A DNA stretch of 64,000 bases, from positions 310,001 to 374,000 of the forward strand of contig NC_033557.1 in NCBI RefSeq assembly GCF_001680005.1. Reading direction: 5' to 3'. This DNA is from Plasmodium coatneyi (lineage: Eukaryota; Apicomplexa; Aconoidasida; Haemosporida; Plasmodiidae). The notes under the pieces were generated by a model, which saw only the letters and a program-made list of their open reading frames with translations, had not been told where the DNA came from and did not search any database. The position numbers were made by a program, and so were the translations under genes. Shown piece by piece: positions 11,169 to 24,823 of the stretch (the stretch's first letter is position 1; every line of letters begins with the position of its first letter).

Positions 11169-14100
11169 ATGATCAAAATTGACAAAGAACTGGAGATCAA
11201 CGTGCGCGATTTGGCGCACGACTTGAACCTTTTTTACAAAAAAAGTGAAGCCATTGGGAACATAGGACGAACGGAAAACGCTCGAAGCAGACGTTGCTCT
11301 GACAGAAGAACGGTGTCCAAGTATGGAGACACAGTCACCATTTCTTTGGAAAGGCACATATTCATTTGTGTGCGGCGAAGCAACACCTGGAGGGTTTTCC
11401 GGCACAACAGTAAGGGGAGATAGGGAGAGCTGGGGAGGGTGCCTATTAAAGGGGAACCACAATTGGGACGCTCCTTCATTCCCTACTTGGAATAATTCAA
11501 GCACAGACTTGAAAAGGCAAATAAATAGAGTCCCCCCCAGCAGCATACCGTAGTTACGATAACGTTTGACGCACATTCTCCATGGATACTTGTTCACAAA
11601 GTTGTACCTTTACCCTCCCACCCCGAACGCAGGCTCCCAAAAAATTGACAAATGCATATGCATCTCTGAATCGGACGTGCTCGTGTTGCAGAGGAACAAC
11701 CACATATCCGTGCAGGCGTTCGAACGGATAGATAAAAATAAACAGTTAAACGAAATCAGATTGTTGAGGAAACAGGACCTCTCATCGAGTGCCCTTTTCT
11801 TCTGCGTACATCAGGGTTCCATTTACATTGTCGACCGGAATGGGGCACTACTGGTAAGACATTACAAAAAGGGGTGAACTCCGTCGTGTTAAATTCAGTG
11901 GCCTGCTCGGACTTGCGGCTACATATAGGCGTGACCCACCAGCATATGATTTGCTCACGGATGGATAAGTTAAGCATAGGTGCATCCCCCTGTAGTATAT
12001 CACCATGTGGACGCGCCATAACTCTCTTCATCATGTCATTATTATTTTTTTTTCTTTTTTACTGAAGCAAACAGATGTGGAAGACTGCCTGAACGCCGGC
12101 ATTTCCCCAAAGCAGATCGAACATTTTCACTTCCAAAAAGGAAACCAAGTGTATTATTTTAAAGTAAAAAATGGGAACACCCTAATTATTGCCCACTGTG
12201 ATGAAGAACGGGGGAAGGAAGTCCACACAATTATTTACAACTTTTCGAGTAAGCAGTTGGAGCAAATTCATTTGAGTGTCCCCCCCGGCGTTAACCTGGA
12301 GGATGATAAAGCGAAATATATTAACTGCCTCGATTTTAACGACAACTACATTGTAGTGCTGTTTAGCACAAATGAACTGGCCATTTATGAAAAGGAGGCA
12401 AAGACGAACAAGTACACATTGTTTAAATACTTGGACAAAAATAAAGCAAGCGTCATAAAATATTTTAAAAATAAAAACTTCCACGAAGTGGAGGAATGTA
12501 CATCTGGTCACACAGCAGATTGCGCAAACAAGGTGAACAGAATTTCCTCCCTTCAAATCTGTGAGGACAACACCCTGCTGCTAACATACAGCGAACGCTT
12601 CCTCCCAAACGTAGAGGAAAATGGGAGCAATTATAAGTATACCTCCCTCGTGAAGAGCGCCACAAGCGCAATAAATATGTACTCCAAGGAGATAGAGAAA
12701 ATTCTCTTCTTGCCCTTTCTTTATCAAGACAAGTTCAGCAATAACTCCCTCCTGTACGACATCAACGAACAGTTAATTAAAAGCCACAATATGCACATGT
12801 GTTTTGTGAACTTACGGGGTGTATATATCAACACGGACATCATAAATCTGGACGATGAAATTTACGCCCTGTATGGAGAGACAATTGAAATTTTGAACGG
12901 TCGATTGTCCAGCATGGGGTGCCTGACAAATGGGGGAAACGCGGAGGACTCTCCAAACGGAACAGACGCAGATGCAGAGGCAGACGCGGAACGAAGGAGG
13001 GAAGAGTTTCTAAACCTAAGAGCATACCTAGACGTACACGACATAAGTCAAAATAAGAGAAAAATATTTATGAACAGATTAAGTGAGGATGCCTCCGAAA
13101 AGGGCTTCCTCAACATGGACTTTTTAAAAGACATAACAAAGAATAGAAGTCGATCCGATGATGTACAGCCGTGCAGCAACTTATACCTGTGCAGTTTAGA
13201 TGACTACTACGTCATGCTGGAAAATGCAGAAGACGATTTTAATATAACTTTGTATAAAGTAAAATTTCTGAACATGTCTGAATTTTTAATTCATCTATTT
13301 TTTTATAATTACCACGATGGTGTGCTGGCAGCTGAGCAGAATGGCATGGCGTCTTTGCAGCAACTCTTCGTTTACTCCGTTTATGACTACGGGGGGAGGT
13401 ACTTCGAGGCCCCCCTAAGCGATTTTCAGGTAGGCATAGTCCCATCATCTCATGGGGGCGTAGTAACATCGTTTGTGGATACCAAAGGAGGGGTTCATTG
13501 CATTGAACACATGGATGCTTCTACATGTTTTAACCCTCTATTCAACGTGTACACTACACATGTATATATAATCACCTAATATTTTTATATAAGCATCTTC
13601 CCTCTTGCATAATCGTGGAAGTCGCGCTATTGCACCAAAGAAGATGTTACCCCTTCACACACATACCCACACCCCTGCGAATATATTTTTTTCCCCTTGT
13701 AGTGCCTCTTCAAGATTAAGAACCTGTTTGACTTCCTCGAGAGAGCCGTGACGTACGACCCGTTTCTCTTCAGAGAGGAAGACGACGCAAATATAGTCGA
13801 ACTGCTCAATTTGAAAAACAACGGAATCGGCCAGTACAAATATATCCTCACCAATCTTAACAAAAAGGAGGAAAATAATAATTACCACAACATGTTTTAT
13901 CTTCTGAACGGGTCAGGCGATAATGAAGTCACTTCCAAATACGTTAACAAATATTACAAGGTCAAAAGGGTAAGTACTGAAAACTGGATGCAGCATGTCG
14001 ACATAAACGTACAGATGCTCAAATTGAAAACTGTGCTGTGCGTCTCCCTTCGAGTTGTCCTGTACCTGTTGGGTGATGCTCAGTCGGCCAGCGATGAGAT

Positions 14101-17100
14101 GCTGACCTCCGACGAGAGCGACACCAATGATGGGTGCGACATTGGTGAAGGTAACAACACCGATGAAGAGAGCCACTTCTTAACCAAGTTGATAAAAAAT
14201 AAGGCAAGGAAGCGCAGAAGAAAGAAACCAAAGTACGCCCGCAAAGGCGGACAAGCCACTATGCATATGAGTGGCCACACATCAGAACCTCCGAACGGGC
14301 AGCAGTCCGAAGACGAAAGCGACAGCGGCAATAGTGAGGATGACCAAAACCGAATCAGCGAGATTTGGGGACTTTCCATCGACCAGGTAGATCTAAGCGG
14401 AGATGAAAGCAGCAGTGACGTTGATGACAGCGTTGATATGGACAAAGGAAGTATGTCATCGTCCAACTCACCGAGAAGACGCAATGACGAAGTGAAGAGG
14501 AGAGTTCCCCAGAGCATATTTCTCCACGACGTAGACTACAACTCGTTCAGGGAATGTCTGCAGCCTGTACAGAAAAACGAAATTGTAAAAAAGAAATTGA
14601 AGCTGTACAGAAAGGAGATACTGCGACAGATTTATAAGTACAAAATGTACAACTACATTATGAAGCTTCTGGATCGGGAAAGACGGAGGAACCACTCCAA
14701 TTGTGGCACATCGGGGGGGGAAGGAGAAACGCCCAATTTAAACTCCACAAACGACAAAAATTACAGTAATAAAAATAAACTGTCGGACATTTTCAACATC
14801 TTCAAGAAAAACATAAATGATTCTACAAAGGTGGGAGAAAAAGATAATATGAATAGAACCACCAGCAGCGATGGGTTCTTTCAAAACAGCGCAGAAGCAG
14901 AATCCTGCAACATTTACATCTTAAGCTGGACAAAATTTAAGTACTACTATACCCCATTTGATATTGTAAAATATTTTGTGATCAACCAAAATTATGTCTT
15001 AGTAAAAATTTTTTACAAATATTTTCGTTTTTTTATTAACCATAATTGGCAAAGGATATTTGATTACATTCCGGTGAACACCAAAGTGGAGGATTTTTTC
15101 TTTCTACTCCCGGCAGTTAAAGGAGTGGAGAGTAATAAACACCCTGGTGGGGGTGCTTTACCGGGGGATGTTCCGCACGATGAAGATGCACATAATGGAG
15201 CACCTAACCCGAATGACGATGCATGTGTTGATGAGGCGACCATCAGTCCTTCCCACTTTGCAAAAAGGAGTGAAGCAGATGAGGAAGAAGAATATGCAAA
15301 ATGGACCCAACAAAATCAGCCCCACAAAGGATCTTCTAATCATTACGAAATACACTCCGATGATGATGCCTTTTTCGAGTTCTTCTTCAGTAGATGTATT
15401 GCCATAATGAAGAGAACCAGGTTGGTTAAAAGTCGTCTCCTGGCATTCGTCTATGTTTGTCTGCAACAAATAAATGATGATAATATTTATGAACTTTTTA
15501 AGTACGATCCGGTTTTGAAGGGACTTACTTTTGACGAATCGTATTTTTGCGAATCTGCCCATGTGGGAACCGTGTCAACCGTGGGGGAAGAAAATCCTAA
15601 CACTGTCACACCGGGTGGGGATACCCAGGGTAGGAGAGCTCCACGAAGAGAACAACCCCATTTGCAAAACGAACATATGGTGAATAATACGCCCAATTTT
15701 GGTGACCCCCTTTGGATAAAAAAGAACCTAAAAGTGCAGATTAAAAAGAACAACATTCAGAAGAAAAACGTGCTCCTTATTTACAGCTTCTTCATCCTCA
15801 TTAAGCTATACGTGCTCTGCAAAGAAAATCACAAAAATGTAAAGTTGGAGGATTTTCTCCTAATGGATATGTACACGCGCTTGTGTTTGATCCTGGACTT
15901 TGACATAAAATACATGTCCTTAGAATTAGACCAGGATGCCTACATAAAAGTATTTTATAACAGTTTGGAGGAATTTCTGAGCAACTACTATCTAATCGAT
16001 GAGCACATCGCATCTACAGGAACAGCCAAGTGCAAACTTTTCACAAAGGAGATTGTCAATTTGGTATACGAGAAACCGAAAAACATCTTCCAGAGCATCT
16101 ACTTCAATTTGCTTTACTCCTCTCAACAAATTTTTGTGTTATTCTGTTTCAAGACGTTAAGACTGCTGCAGGGGAGAAACTGTCACAACGGTGGTGAGGC
16201 ACAGGGGGGGAAGAAGAATAATGCCACCTGGTCCAGCCATCCAACATTGAGTGAAGGATTCGGTCAAGAGCAGAGTGCAGTCCGTACAAATGCACACATG
16301 GTAGTAGGGCGATATACCCAATCGAAGCGCAAAACTGAGATTGACAAAATTTTTGTTTTCCTAAAATATATTCACTACGCGTATAAGTATAGACTAATTT
16401 TGAGGAATGATTACGAGTTCGCCTTTTTATTTCTGGTGATCTTTTACAAGTACATGCACATTAACCTGTTGCACTTTATTTCAATTTTGGGCGATTTTTA
16501 CAACCTGCTGCCGAGGCAGATAGTGGAGGGACCAGATGAGGGGGAGGAACTCTTCAATCTGGGTGAGCTCTTCCGGGGGGGGGAGTTCAGCAGCAACGCG
16601 GTAATTTATGACGAACATTTGAGCCACATTGTCGGGGGGGATTGTAAAGACGCAGCGGGGGGAAGTGCATCTTCGGAGAATGCATCTGTTGAGGCCACCC
16701 CCATGGTGGAGAAACTGTTAGACGTTTTCGAAAAGGACCTGAACGCCCTGGAGCTGATCAAATATTTGAAGAAAGATTTCGCACAACACGCGGAAGACGA
16801 AATAAAGGTAGACATCGACATGATTGTGAGCTCTCGAAATAGCAGAACGAAAACTGTCATGAACATTTTTACGTTATTCAAGAAGATAATGACCTGCACG
16901 CAGTACAAAGATGCTAATTTCACGAAGAACTGCTTCCAACTTTATCACAACTTATTTTACCTGGTGGATGTTCACACCTTCTTTCACATCCTCTTCTACA
17001 TCGTCCTCTTTCATTCCAACGACTTTGAATATCTAACCAACCTTTTGAAGTTTTTCCAAAAATATTACCACGACGTCGGTGGGGGGAGGTCAGATTACCT

Positions 17101-20100
17101 CATAAATTACCTCCTCCTTAATAGGGTAAAAATAGTGACCATTAACGAAAATTTTGAGCACCTCTACAAATTTGTAAAAAATATATACTCTAAGAGAAGG
17201 GTAGGATTCCTGTCCCACTTGGCTGACCAGAGTGAAGACCTTCTAGCCAATTTGAAAATATTGAAGTATATACAGATTTTTGCAAATCGAAGGGGAGAAA
17301 GCGAAAAAGAAAGTGGCACCTCCAACATTAGTCACAACATGCACAGACAAAGCACACATAAGAGTACATCAAACGAAGACATATACAAATCCTTCTCAAA
17401 GTTAATTTCGCAATCGTATGAAAGGATTGCCACGAACGATGTAAACATTGAGGAGGGAATAAAGAACAAAACGAGAAATACTTATCAGCCCCCTTTTTAC
17501 AAGAACATTCTTTACGACTCTTATGTTAAGATAGCCATCGAAAGGAATAGATTTCTCATTTTCAAAAACGTAATGGAAAACGATCTCACAATTTGCTACA
17601 ACAGAGGGAGAACCATCAAGTTGACTAAACTCCTCCAATTGGAAAAGGATCATCTGAGGGATTCTCTGCTCTTCGTTATCTGCACCCTGCAGCTACATCG
17701 AAAGGTAAATATTCTTCCCTTTTATTTGATTCTTTTTCTGATTTTATTTCAAAAGGATGAATTGGGGAAGGACCAGAAGAGGGCTCTACACAATGCCATC
17801 ATGTTCTACGCGGAATATTCGAACCGATCTGCTAGCTACGTGTACAATTTTGGCATGTCCCTCATTGCTTACTTTTCTCTGAACAATCCCGAGTGTATTC
17901 CCCATCTGTACAAATCGGTCTTAACCAAAAGGGAGTACTTCAATCAAGCGTGGAGATCACCAAAGGGACAGAGACGAGACGCGAACTGTCTGCATGATAG
18001 CTTCCTCTCCGTTTATGACTTTTTACAAGATAGTAAAACTAAGTCACACAGGACGAGTGATGGGGATAGAATAACCCAGGGGGGATCCGTTATAACTGAT
18101 CAGACAAGCGGAAACATAAGCGAACACACAAGTGAGCATCCCCATTTTGGACCTGAGCGATACAATGACGCAGGGGATGTAAACCCCATTGCTAAAGCAT
18201 TCTGTAAACTTACCGACACGGAGGACGCTTCGAGGGGGGGACTTCTGCACATGGTGAGGGAGGAGCCCATGAATTCATACGAGTACACCTTTGAGGGGGA
18301 AGATAATCTCGGCGAAGTGGAAGTCCAAGTTGAAATAGAAATGTTCCAGGGGGAGAAGAACCCCCTTGAGAATCAAATAGATGAATGTGATGACGCGTGG
18401 GGAAAGAGCCCCGGAGAAAACAGCCACCCTACAGGGGAAGCGGACCAAAGCGACAAGGAGTTGGACCAACTGGAGGACATTTGTACAGGTACAGATTTTG
18501 AGGAAATGGGATCGTCATCTGATGAATCGGCCAGCCAAAGTTACGCTGCTGAAGTGAACGACACGGAAGAAACGGGTGAACCAGACGACGAGGATGACGC
18601 GAATGGACCTAATGACGACCACGGGGGGATAGACCTCATGGCTCACACAGAAGGTTTACAACAGGTGAAAAACCCAAACGGGGGCAGGAGCGAGGAGGGC
18701 GAAGAAATCCCCCCTAATGGTATCGCCAGTCAGACCCAACAGAGTGGAAACAGAAATACACACGGCAGGAATGCCCTGACGTATCTACTAAAAAAGGCGC
18801 GCAGTAGGATTAACAAGCACAACGTAACCAATTGGAACGTGGGTTATATCACCAGAACGGTGCGTGTGGTGAAGAGGGCCCTAAAGAGGAACGAAAATAA
18901 GGTGAAAGGAATGGATAGAACCTTACATGTGCACCACTTCAACAGAAAAGTGGAACAGCACCAGCAGAAAAATAATTTCGGCCAAAAAAGCAGCATATAC
19001 AATTCCCTCCTGAGCGGTGACCTCTACTTTGCATTTCTGTACTTCTTACAAGTGGAGGATTACCCATTTATCTACACCTTCGTGAAGAAGATCGTTTTGA
19101 ATAATTCCATCCTGATAGAAAAAAAAATGGCCATTATTGAGAGGCTACTGTTAAGCATGTACTCCTTTCATGCGCAAATGGGTGTACCAAAGGAGGGACT
19201 CCATCCTGAAGGCTCAAAAGACATGCCCCCATTTTTAAAAAAAATTCTCAACATGCTGGTCATTACGAAATATTTGCTCCTCCAGTTGAATACGAACAAT
19301 TTAAGGAAAATTGATTTGCAAAAAATTATTGTCGAGGATAGCTATAAAAAACTGCTAGTGGAAAAATTCGACAAAGAGAGGTGTGAGAAAATTTTACAAA
19401 TTCTAATTAAAATAGGAGACATATCCAGGATGAATCTTCTCCATATGAATGTTCATATAGAAAAGAATAGACACACTGTTGTGTATGGCTTACGGTGGCA
19501 AGATGGACCCGAACAAATAGGTTCTAGCATGGTGCAGAAGCACCTCAGTGAGAAGAACACCATTGCAGAAAACCCCAATGACCATAAGCGCTTTCAGGTT
19601 CTATTCGAAATTGAGGTGGAAAAACAAATGATTCTTCACTTTCAGAGGAATGAGAAGAATTCTTTACTGGTTTATGTCAGCACCCATTTGAACTACCTCA
19701 ATTTTAACCTCCATTTTGTGAGAAAGATTGTCTTCTATATGTACGAAACGTGTCTGTATTTTCTTTGTCCCGCTGTATACTTTTTGAAGACGTCCTTTTA
19801 TGACTTCAACATGGGGAATCTGTTCACTTCCTTGTTGCGCATCGTGAAGAGGTTATCTCGCACGGAGGTGGTAACGAAATTGCTCGAGCTGCGTTATGTG
19901 TGGATTTGTCTGGGAGGAGCTACAAGAGATGTAAAGACAGAGACACCTAGAAGAGACCCATCAGAGAACATCGACGAAGGGGAACGAAGCGAAAGTCTCT
20001 CCAAAACGAACACAGCAGAAATATTATACAGTTCGAAGATTTTGAACTCTTTCAATTTTTACCTCAAGGAAGCACAAACGGATAACCCCGCATTTGACCA

Positions 20101-23100
20101 ACTCATTTACAACCACGTGAAGGAAACACAAAAAGAAGTTCAAACGTATAACTTAGGAAAGGAGGAAACTTACCACTTGGTGACTTACCTGTGGAGTAAA
20201 TTTGAAATAATGCCGCAACTGCACGATTTGTGTTTTCTCCTAAAAAGGCTCAATGTGCAGTTGGATCCGTTTTACTATGCCAGTGAGGAGAACCACCAAA
20301 TGGTACAAGAACTCTTCGACGCTAATGAGGACGACTATGTGAAGCACTGCCTTCTGTTCACCATACTGAATAGGGATAGCATCCAATCATTTGAAATGAA
20401 AAATGTGAAGAACAATTTGTCCCATTTTTTCTATGCCAATGAAAAACATCACAAGTGCTTTATAGATTTTTACCTATACCGTAATGCACTAAAATTAGGC
20501 AACTTAAAAAACGTGTCGACACTTTTATTTACGCACCTTCTGAAGCGCCCTCTAAAGGAATTTTGCAGAAATATTGAATTCAACTTCACCAAATGGATGC
20601 TCCTACACAGAAGGCGAATGGAGAAATTTTTGCACTTTTACAATGTGATGGACAGACTTGGGATGGACCACCCTGGGGTTCTAGTCAAATTAGTTACAGA
20701 TAACTTATATCGGGTGGACTACCTTTTGTTTCTCCACCTGGTGCACTACGACGGGGAAAGCGACCCTCCTTCAGCAAGCCGCATAGTCCTGAAACTGCTC
20801 ATGGTGCTATTCTTCACGTCGCGCACAAATCTAGACGCAAACTTTTCGGTGAATGATTTTTTCCACTTTTGTGCGGCCCAGACCCAGGGGGGAGGGGACG
20901 TACCCACATTGGAACTAAACTCCCCAGGGGATATAATGCTCGAGGGTGAATTCTGTAAGGATGATCAGGGGGCTAGTGCAATCGGCGAAGTTACCGAAAC
21001 GGAAGGGTCGAAAGTGCTCACAACCCACGGAGACAATTCCATGGAGACAGACGACGAGCTCTACATTGACAAACGCATGGAGATGCACGATGAGGGGGAC
21101 CACAGCTTTTCCGACACCGAGAACGCCGAGGTGGATGGCGCCGAACAAGACATTCACGAAAGTTGCTCCGTTGTAAGTATCCCCGTTCTAAGTATGAACG
21201 AAGAAAGCGCATCCACGGGTGAGCACTACGAGTACACGGACCAAGAAAAGAGTCTCATCGGGGACATAAACAATTTTTTCCAAAAGGATGATGGACTTGG
21301 CGGGGAGGATGACATGGAGGTACCGTGCGGAAGAGGCAACCCTGAGGGCATTCAGGTCGACCTAGACGAGAGAAGAATTGGCCAAATTGAGAAGGGGGGT
21401 AACGGCAAGGGGGAAGGACAGGTACAACCAACCGAAACGAACGAAGTGAACAACGCCGTGGCCTCCTTCTGTCGTCAACGCATAACCCTCCAGGAGGTAA
21501 TAAAAACGGTTATAAAGAACGAACTCAAGGCAATTTTGTTCCTTCGTTTTTCCAGCAGAGTAACAGTATTCAGCTTATACGATAAGGCAAAGCAGATTGA
21601 TCATTTTCTACACAGTTTGGGCGGACGCAACGTCTTTTTCGCCCTGGATATGATGTCCCTACTACTGTGTAGGAATAAAAGACGGAAATCGAGGAACAGG
21701 TTTATTTTTCACTTTTTTGTGCTTCTTCATGCTTTGCACTTTGTCCGGGAGGGGAGAAGTGGCCATCCGAGTGGGCAGGACAAGGACCACACGGTTGACA
21801 CCCCAATAGAGGATAACATCCCCAACCAGGATGACCACGTCCAGAACAAGGAAAGCCTCCTCAACAGCTTAACGGTACTCCTCTTCATTAACCTGTCGAA
21901 TATATTTCTGCCAACCGTGAACAGGCTCTACTTGTTGGAAGAGAAACAACACCTATTATTTGACGACGAGAGGAAGCAGATAAGCAGCAAACACGACGTC
22001 GCGAAATTTGTTCGTATAATTCTGAACCTAGTGGACGACACGTACGTTAAGGGTTATGAGTTCGTTTACTTAAGTTTCCTCCTTTTGGTGGAGTATGTAG
22101 TAGAACTTCTATGTGAAGACAGCGACGTGGTAGTCCCCCCCACATTAGCGCACATTTTCAAGTGTAATAAAATGCAAAATTTGCTAGACGATTATGCAAA
22201 ACGGTACCAGGGTGGAGGAGACGGAAAAACGGAGCAGAGGAAAACGAAGATGAATCCCCTCACTGCATTCCTAACCCAGCAAACGTATGACAAAATTAGA
22301 AGCATGATGAGCCGCATTTACTTGAAGCTCCTTTCCGCCTGTGATAAGTCCATTGTGCTCGTCTGCAAAATCATCATAGGGAACAGGATCAACTTGGAAG
22401 ACGAAAAGGAATTATTTAAAAAGGTGAAGAGCAATATACTGCTATTTTTTACGTTAAATTATTCCCAAATAAAAGCGAATAAACAGAACTTACTCCTACA
22501 GAGTAAGTCGAACAGCATGATGAAGAGAGACAAGAGTGACCTGTTTCAGACGAAGATTGCTTCATTCATTAAGGTCCTCCTGGTGATAATGCATTACAAC
22601 ATTGGTTCGTTCAAAAAATGGGAATATTACGAAACGATTAAGCAGATAATCACCGATGGAGAGTGGTTCCGCATCTTTGACGCGAGGTACGCAAGGGAGT
22701 CAGTTGAGATGAACTTTCTCTGTAAAAGGTACACCAAGAGGGGGCACCTTAGTGCACGGCTCACCGGATCTATGGAGGACACGCCCAACGTGGGAAATAA
22801 TACCATCGACCGTATTAGCGATAGTGGTGTTGCTCCACCTCGCCACCGTGAGGTAACGAAACCGCTAGAAGAGGAGGATGACGAAGTAACCCTTGTGGAG
22901 GACTCACATTGTTGGGACTCCTCCAGTGGCAGCCTTGCCGAAATGAACAAAACGATGCACTTCTATTTGCAAAGTTGCACAGAGGAGGAGGAAAGTGCCA
23001 CGCAGAGGGAAGTCGTCTCGGGGGATACACCTGATTTGCTCAGTTCGAATGAGGTTGGGGAGGGGAATTCCCCGTGGGGCAAAAATGTCCTGGATCGTAG

Positions 23101-24427
23101 GATTGACCACCACGTAGGGGAACAATTCGAGGGGGAAGAAGAGAATAATAAGAGGGATGACAAATGGCAGAGTAAGGATGTGGTGTCCGGGGTTGCCCAG
23201 ACAGCAGTGAAGGAGCTGCCACCCCAGAAGGGGGATAATGCCATGCTCAACGGTGGAAACCCCCATGAGGAGGACCTCCACGAGGAAGATCCCTTCCAGT
23301 TTAACACTTCCAAGGTAAGAGAGACCATCCTGAACGACTATGGGAAAGGCTTCCTCTCCAAGTACATAAATAAACTTACCACGAAGGAGGAGTGCGAAAA
23401 AAGACTGAAGCAGGTGGGAAGGAAGTCCAAAATGATGAACCTAGTAAAATATGCAGCATACATTCTACGATACTGGAACATCGAAATAGAGGAGTTACAA
23501 AAAGGAGAAAGAGAAGAAGGATTTCAAATTTTAATTTTTTTTGCAAACCATTTTCATTTTTTTGAAAATTTAATAAAGTATAAAGTTATTTTAAAGTTAT
23601 ACGTGCACAAGCAACTCAATCTGGCAGACGAACTTCTGGGGCAGAAGAGTAGGATGTGGTCGTGGTACCGAAATGACGTGAAAATAAAAAGTTCCATTGA
23701 GGAATATCTCATGAAGGATATATGCTACACTAATTTCTTCAGCGGGAAGGGAAATAACGAGACATTTCTACGGTCATTTGATCAAGTGTTAAGAAGGGGC
23801 CACTGGACTAGTGGTCCGCTTTCACATGAACAAGGGGACCCCATCCGGACGCCACCCACCAGCTGCTTTTACCTAACAAACTACCACAACAATAAGCTTA
23901 ACGGGACGTTTTTCAAAAGCATATATATGCAGTATTATGCCTTTAGGAAGTACTGCAAAGATGCAGGGGGTGGAAAACAATTGGGAAAATATCTCCCCAG
24001 GGAAGGACAGTCCAACACGGGAGCTAACAACCCGAGCAAGCACACAACTGAGGCCAAGGAAAAAAAACATAATCAGCCAAGTTATATGTACCACGTGCCC
24101 CTCTTCTACCTCTCCTTCATGGACCTCTACGCACGCACCGCTGACGTTTACGACTTCTACTTCCAGGCAGTCATTTTCAAGTTAATGAAAGAGGAGGAGC
24201 TACACCTCAGCAAAGCGAAACAGTATCAGGAAGATTTACAAAAGTATCTCCAGAACATGCTAAACCAGTACGACTTATATTTGATGCTTCTACATTACCA
24301 GTTGCTTACCTTCCAGTCTGTTTGCTACAATAACACGTGCACGAATTTTCTGAATCGGCGCGAACAGAAGTTGGTTCACTATCTCTGGGTCAGACTTACG
24401 CAGGACCTGATGAAGAAGTACCGGTAG
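11169..24427 (+). CDS. Very large conserved-type protein of unknown function
   Basis: Four exons: 11169-11409, 11633-11853, 12068-13429, 13703-24427 (12549 nt, 4182 residues). The start is the first in-frame ATG of exon 1; an ATG eight bases upstream closes at once. All junctions are GT/AG and in phase. I do not recognise the family. The first 600 or so residues have short beta-strand-like segments with spaced aromatics (NNHISVQAFERID, LFFCVHQGSIYIVDRNGALL), which could be a beta-propeller. The remainder looks mainly helical, interrupted by long acidic or Asn/Ser-rich inserts typical of Plasmodium. No signal peptide or clear membrane segment is visible. A propeller plus alpha-solenoid layout would suit a trafficking or scaffold protein, but that is inference. 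It converges on the PMS1 gene with only 396 bp between stops. Confidence 0.85.
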
Positions 24428-24823
24428 GTGACCGTTTCGTGATGGTGCATTTTTGTGGCGGAGTTTAGACAAAAGGGGAAAGCAGCCCCCACACAACAGT
24501 GGTATGAGGCAACCGCAAGATGTGCATTTCTTCGCCTTCACATTTTTTGTGTTTTCTCGCCCCATCATTTTTAGGTCCATCAACCCTGCCAATGCATTCC
24601 TCTGAGCGGCGCACATCGAGTGACAAAAAAAAAAATTTCACAAAGAGCCATAGGAATCATCCAAAATTTTACATGCAAGGTCTAGCAAATTGTTTTCACG
24701 CAAACGGTGCTAATGCACAATTGAAAAACTTTTGCAGAGAAAAAAAAAAAAAAAAAAAAAGTTTAAAAAAGGTCCACTTCACCGCAAACGCTACAAACCA
24801 TGCCAACCCGGCCAACGCTTCCA
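24428..24823. other. Short convergent intergenic region
   Basis: This stretch holds the 3' flanks of two converging genes. It contains an A21-type homopolymer near 24742 and nothing else recognisable. Confidence 0.6.

Noticed and set aside
14000..24400. Many 60-150 codon minus-strand ORFs opposite the large gene
   Set aside because: Antisense shadows of a well-supported 10.7-kb coding exon.
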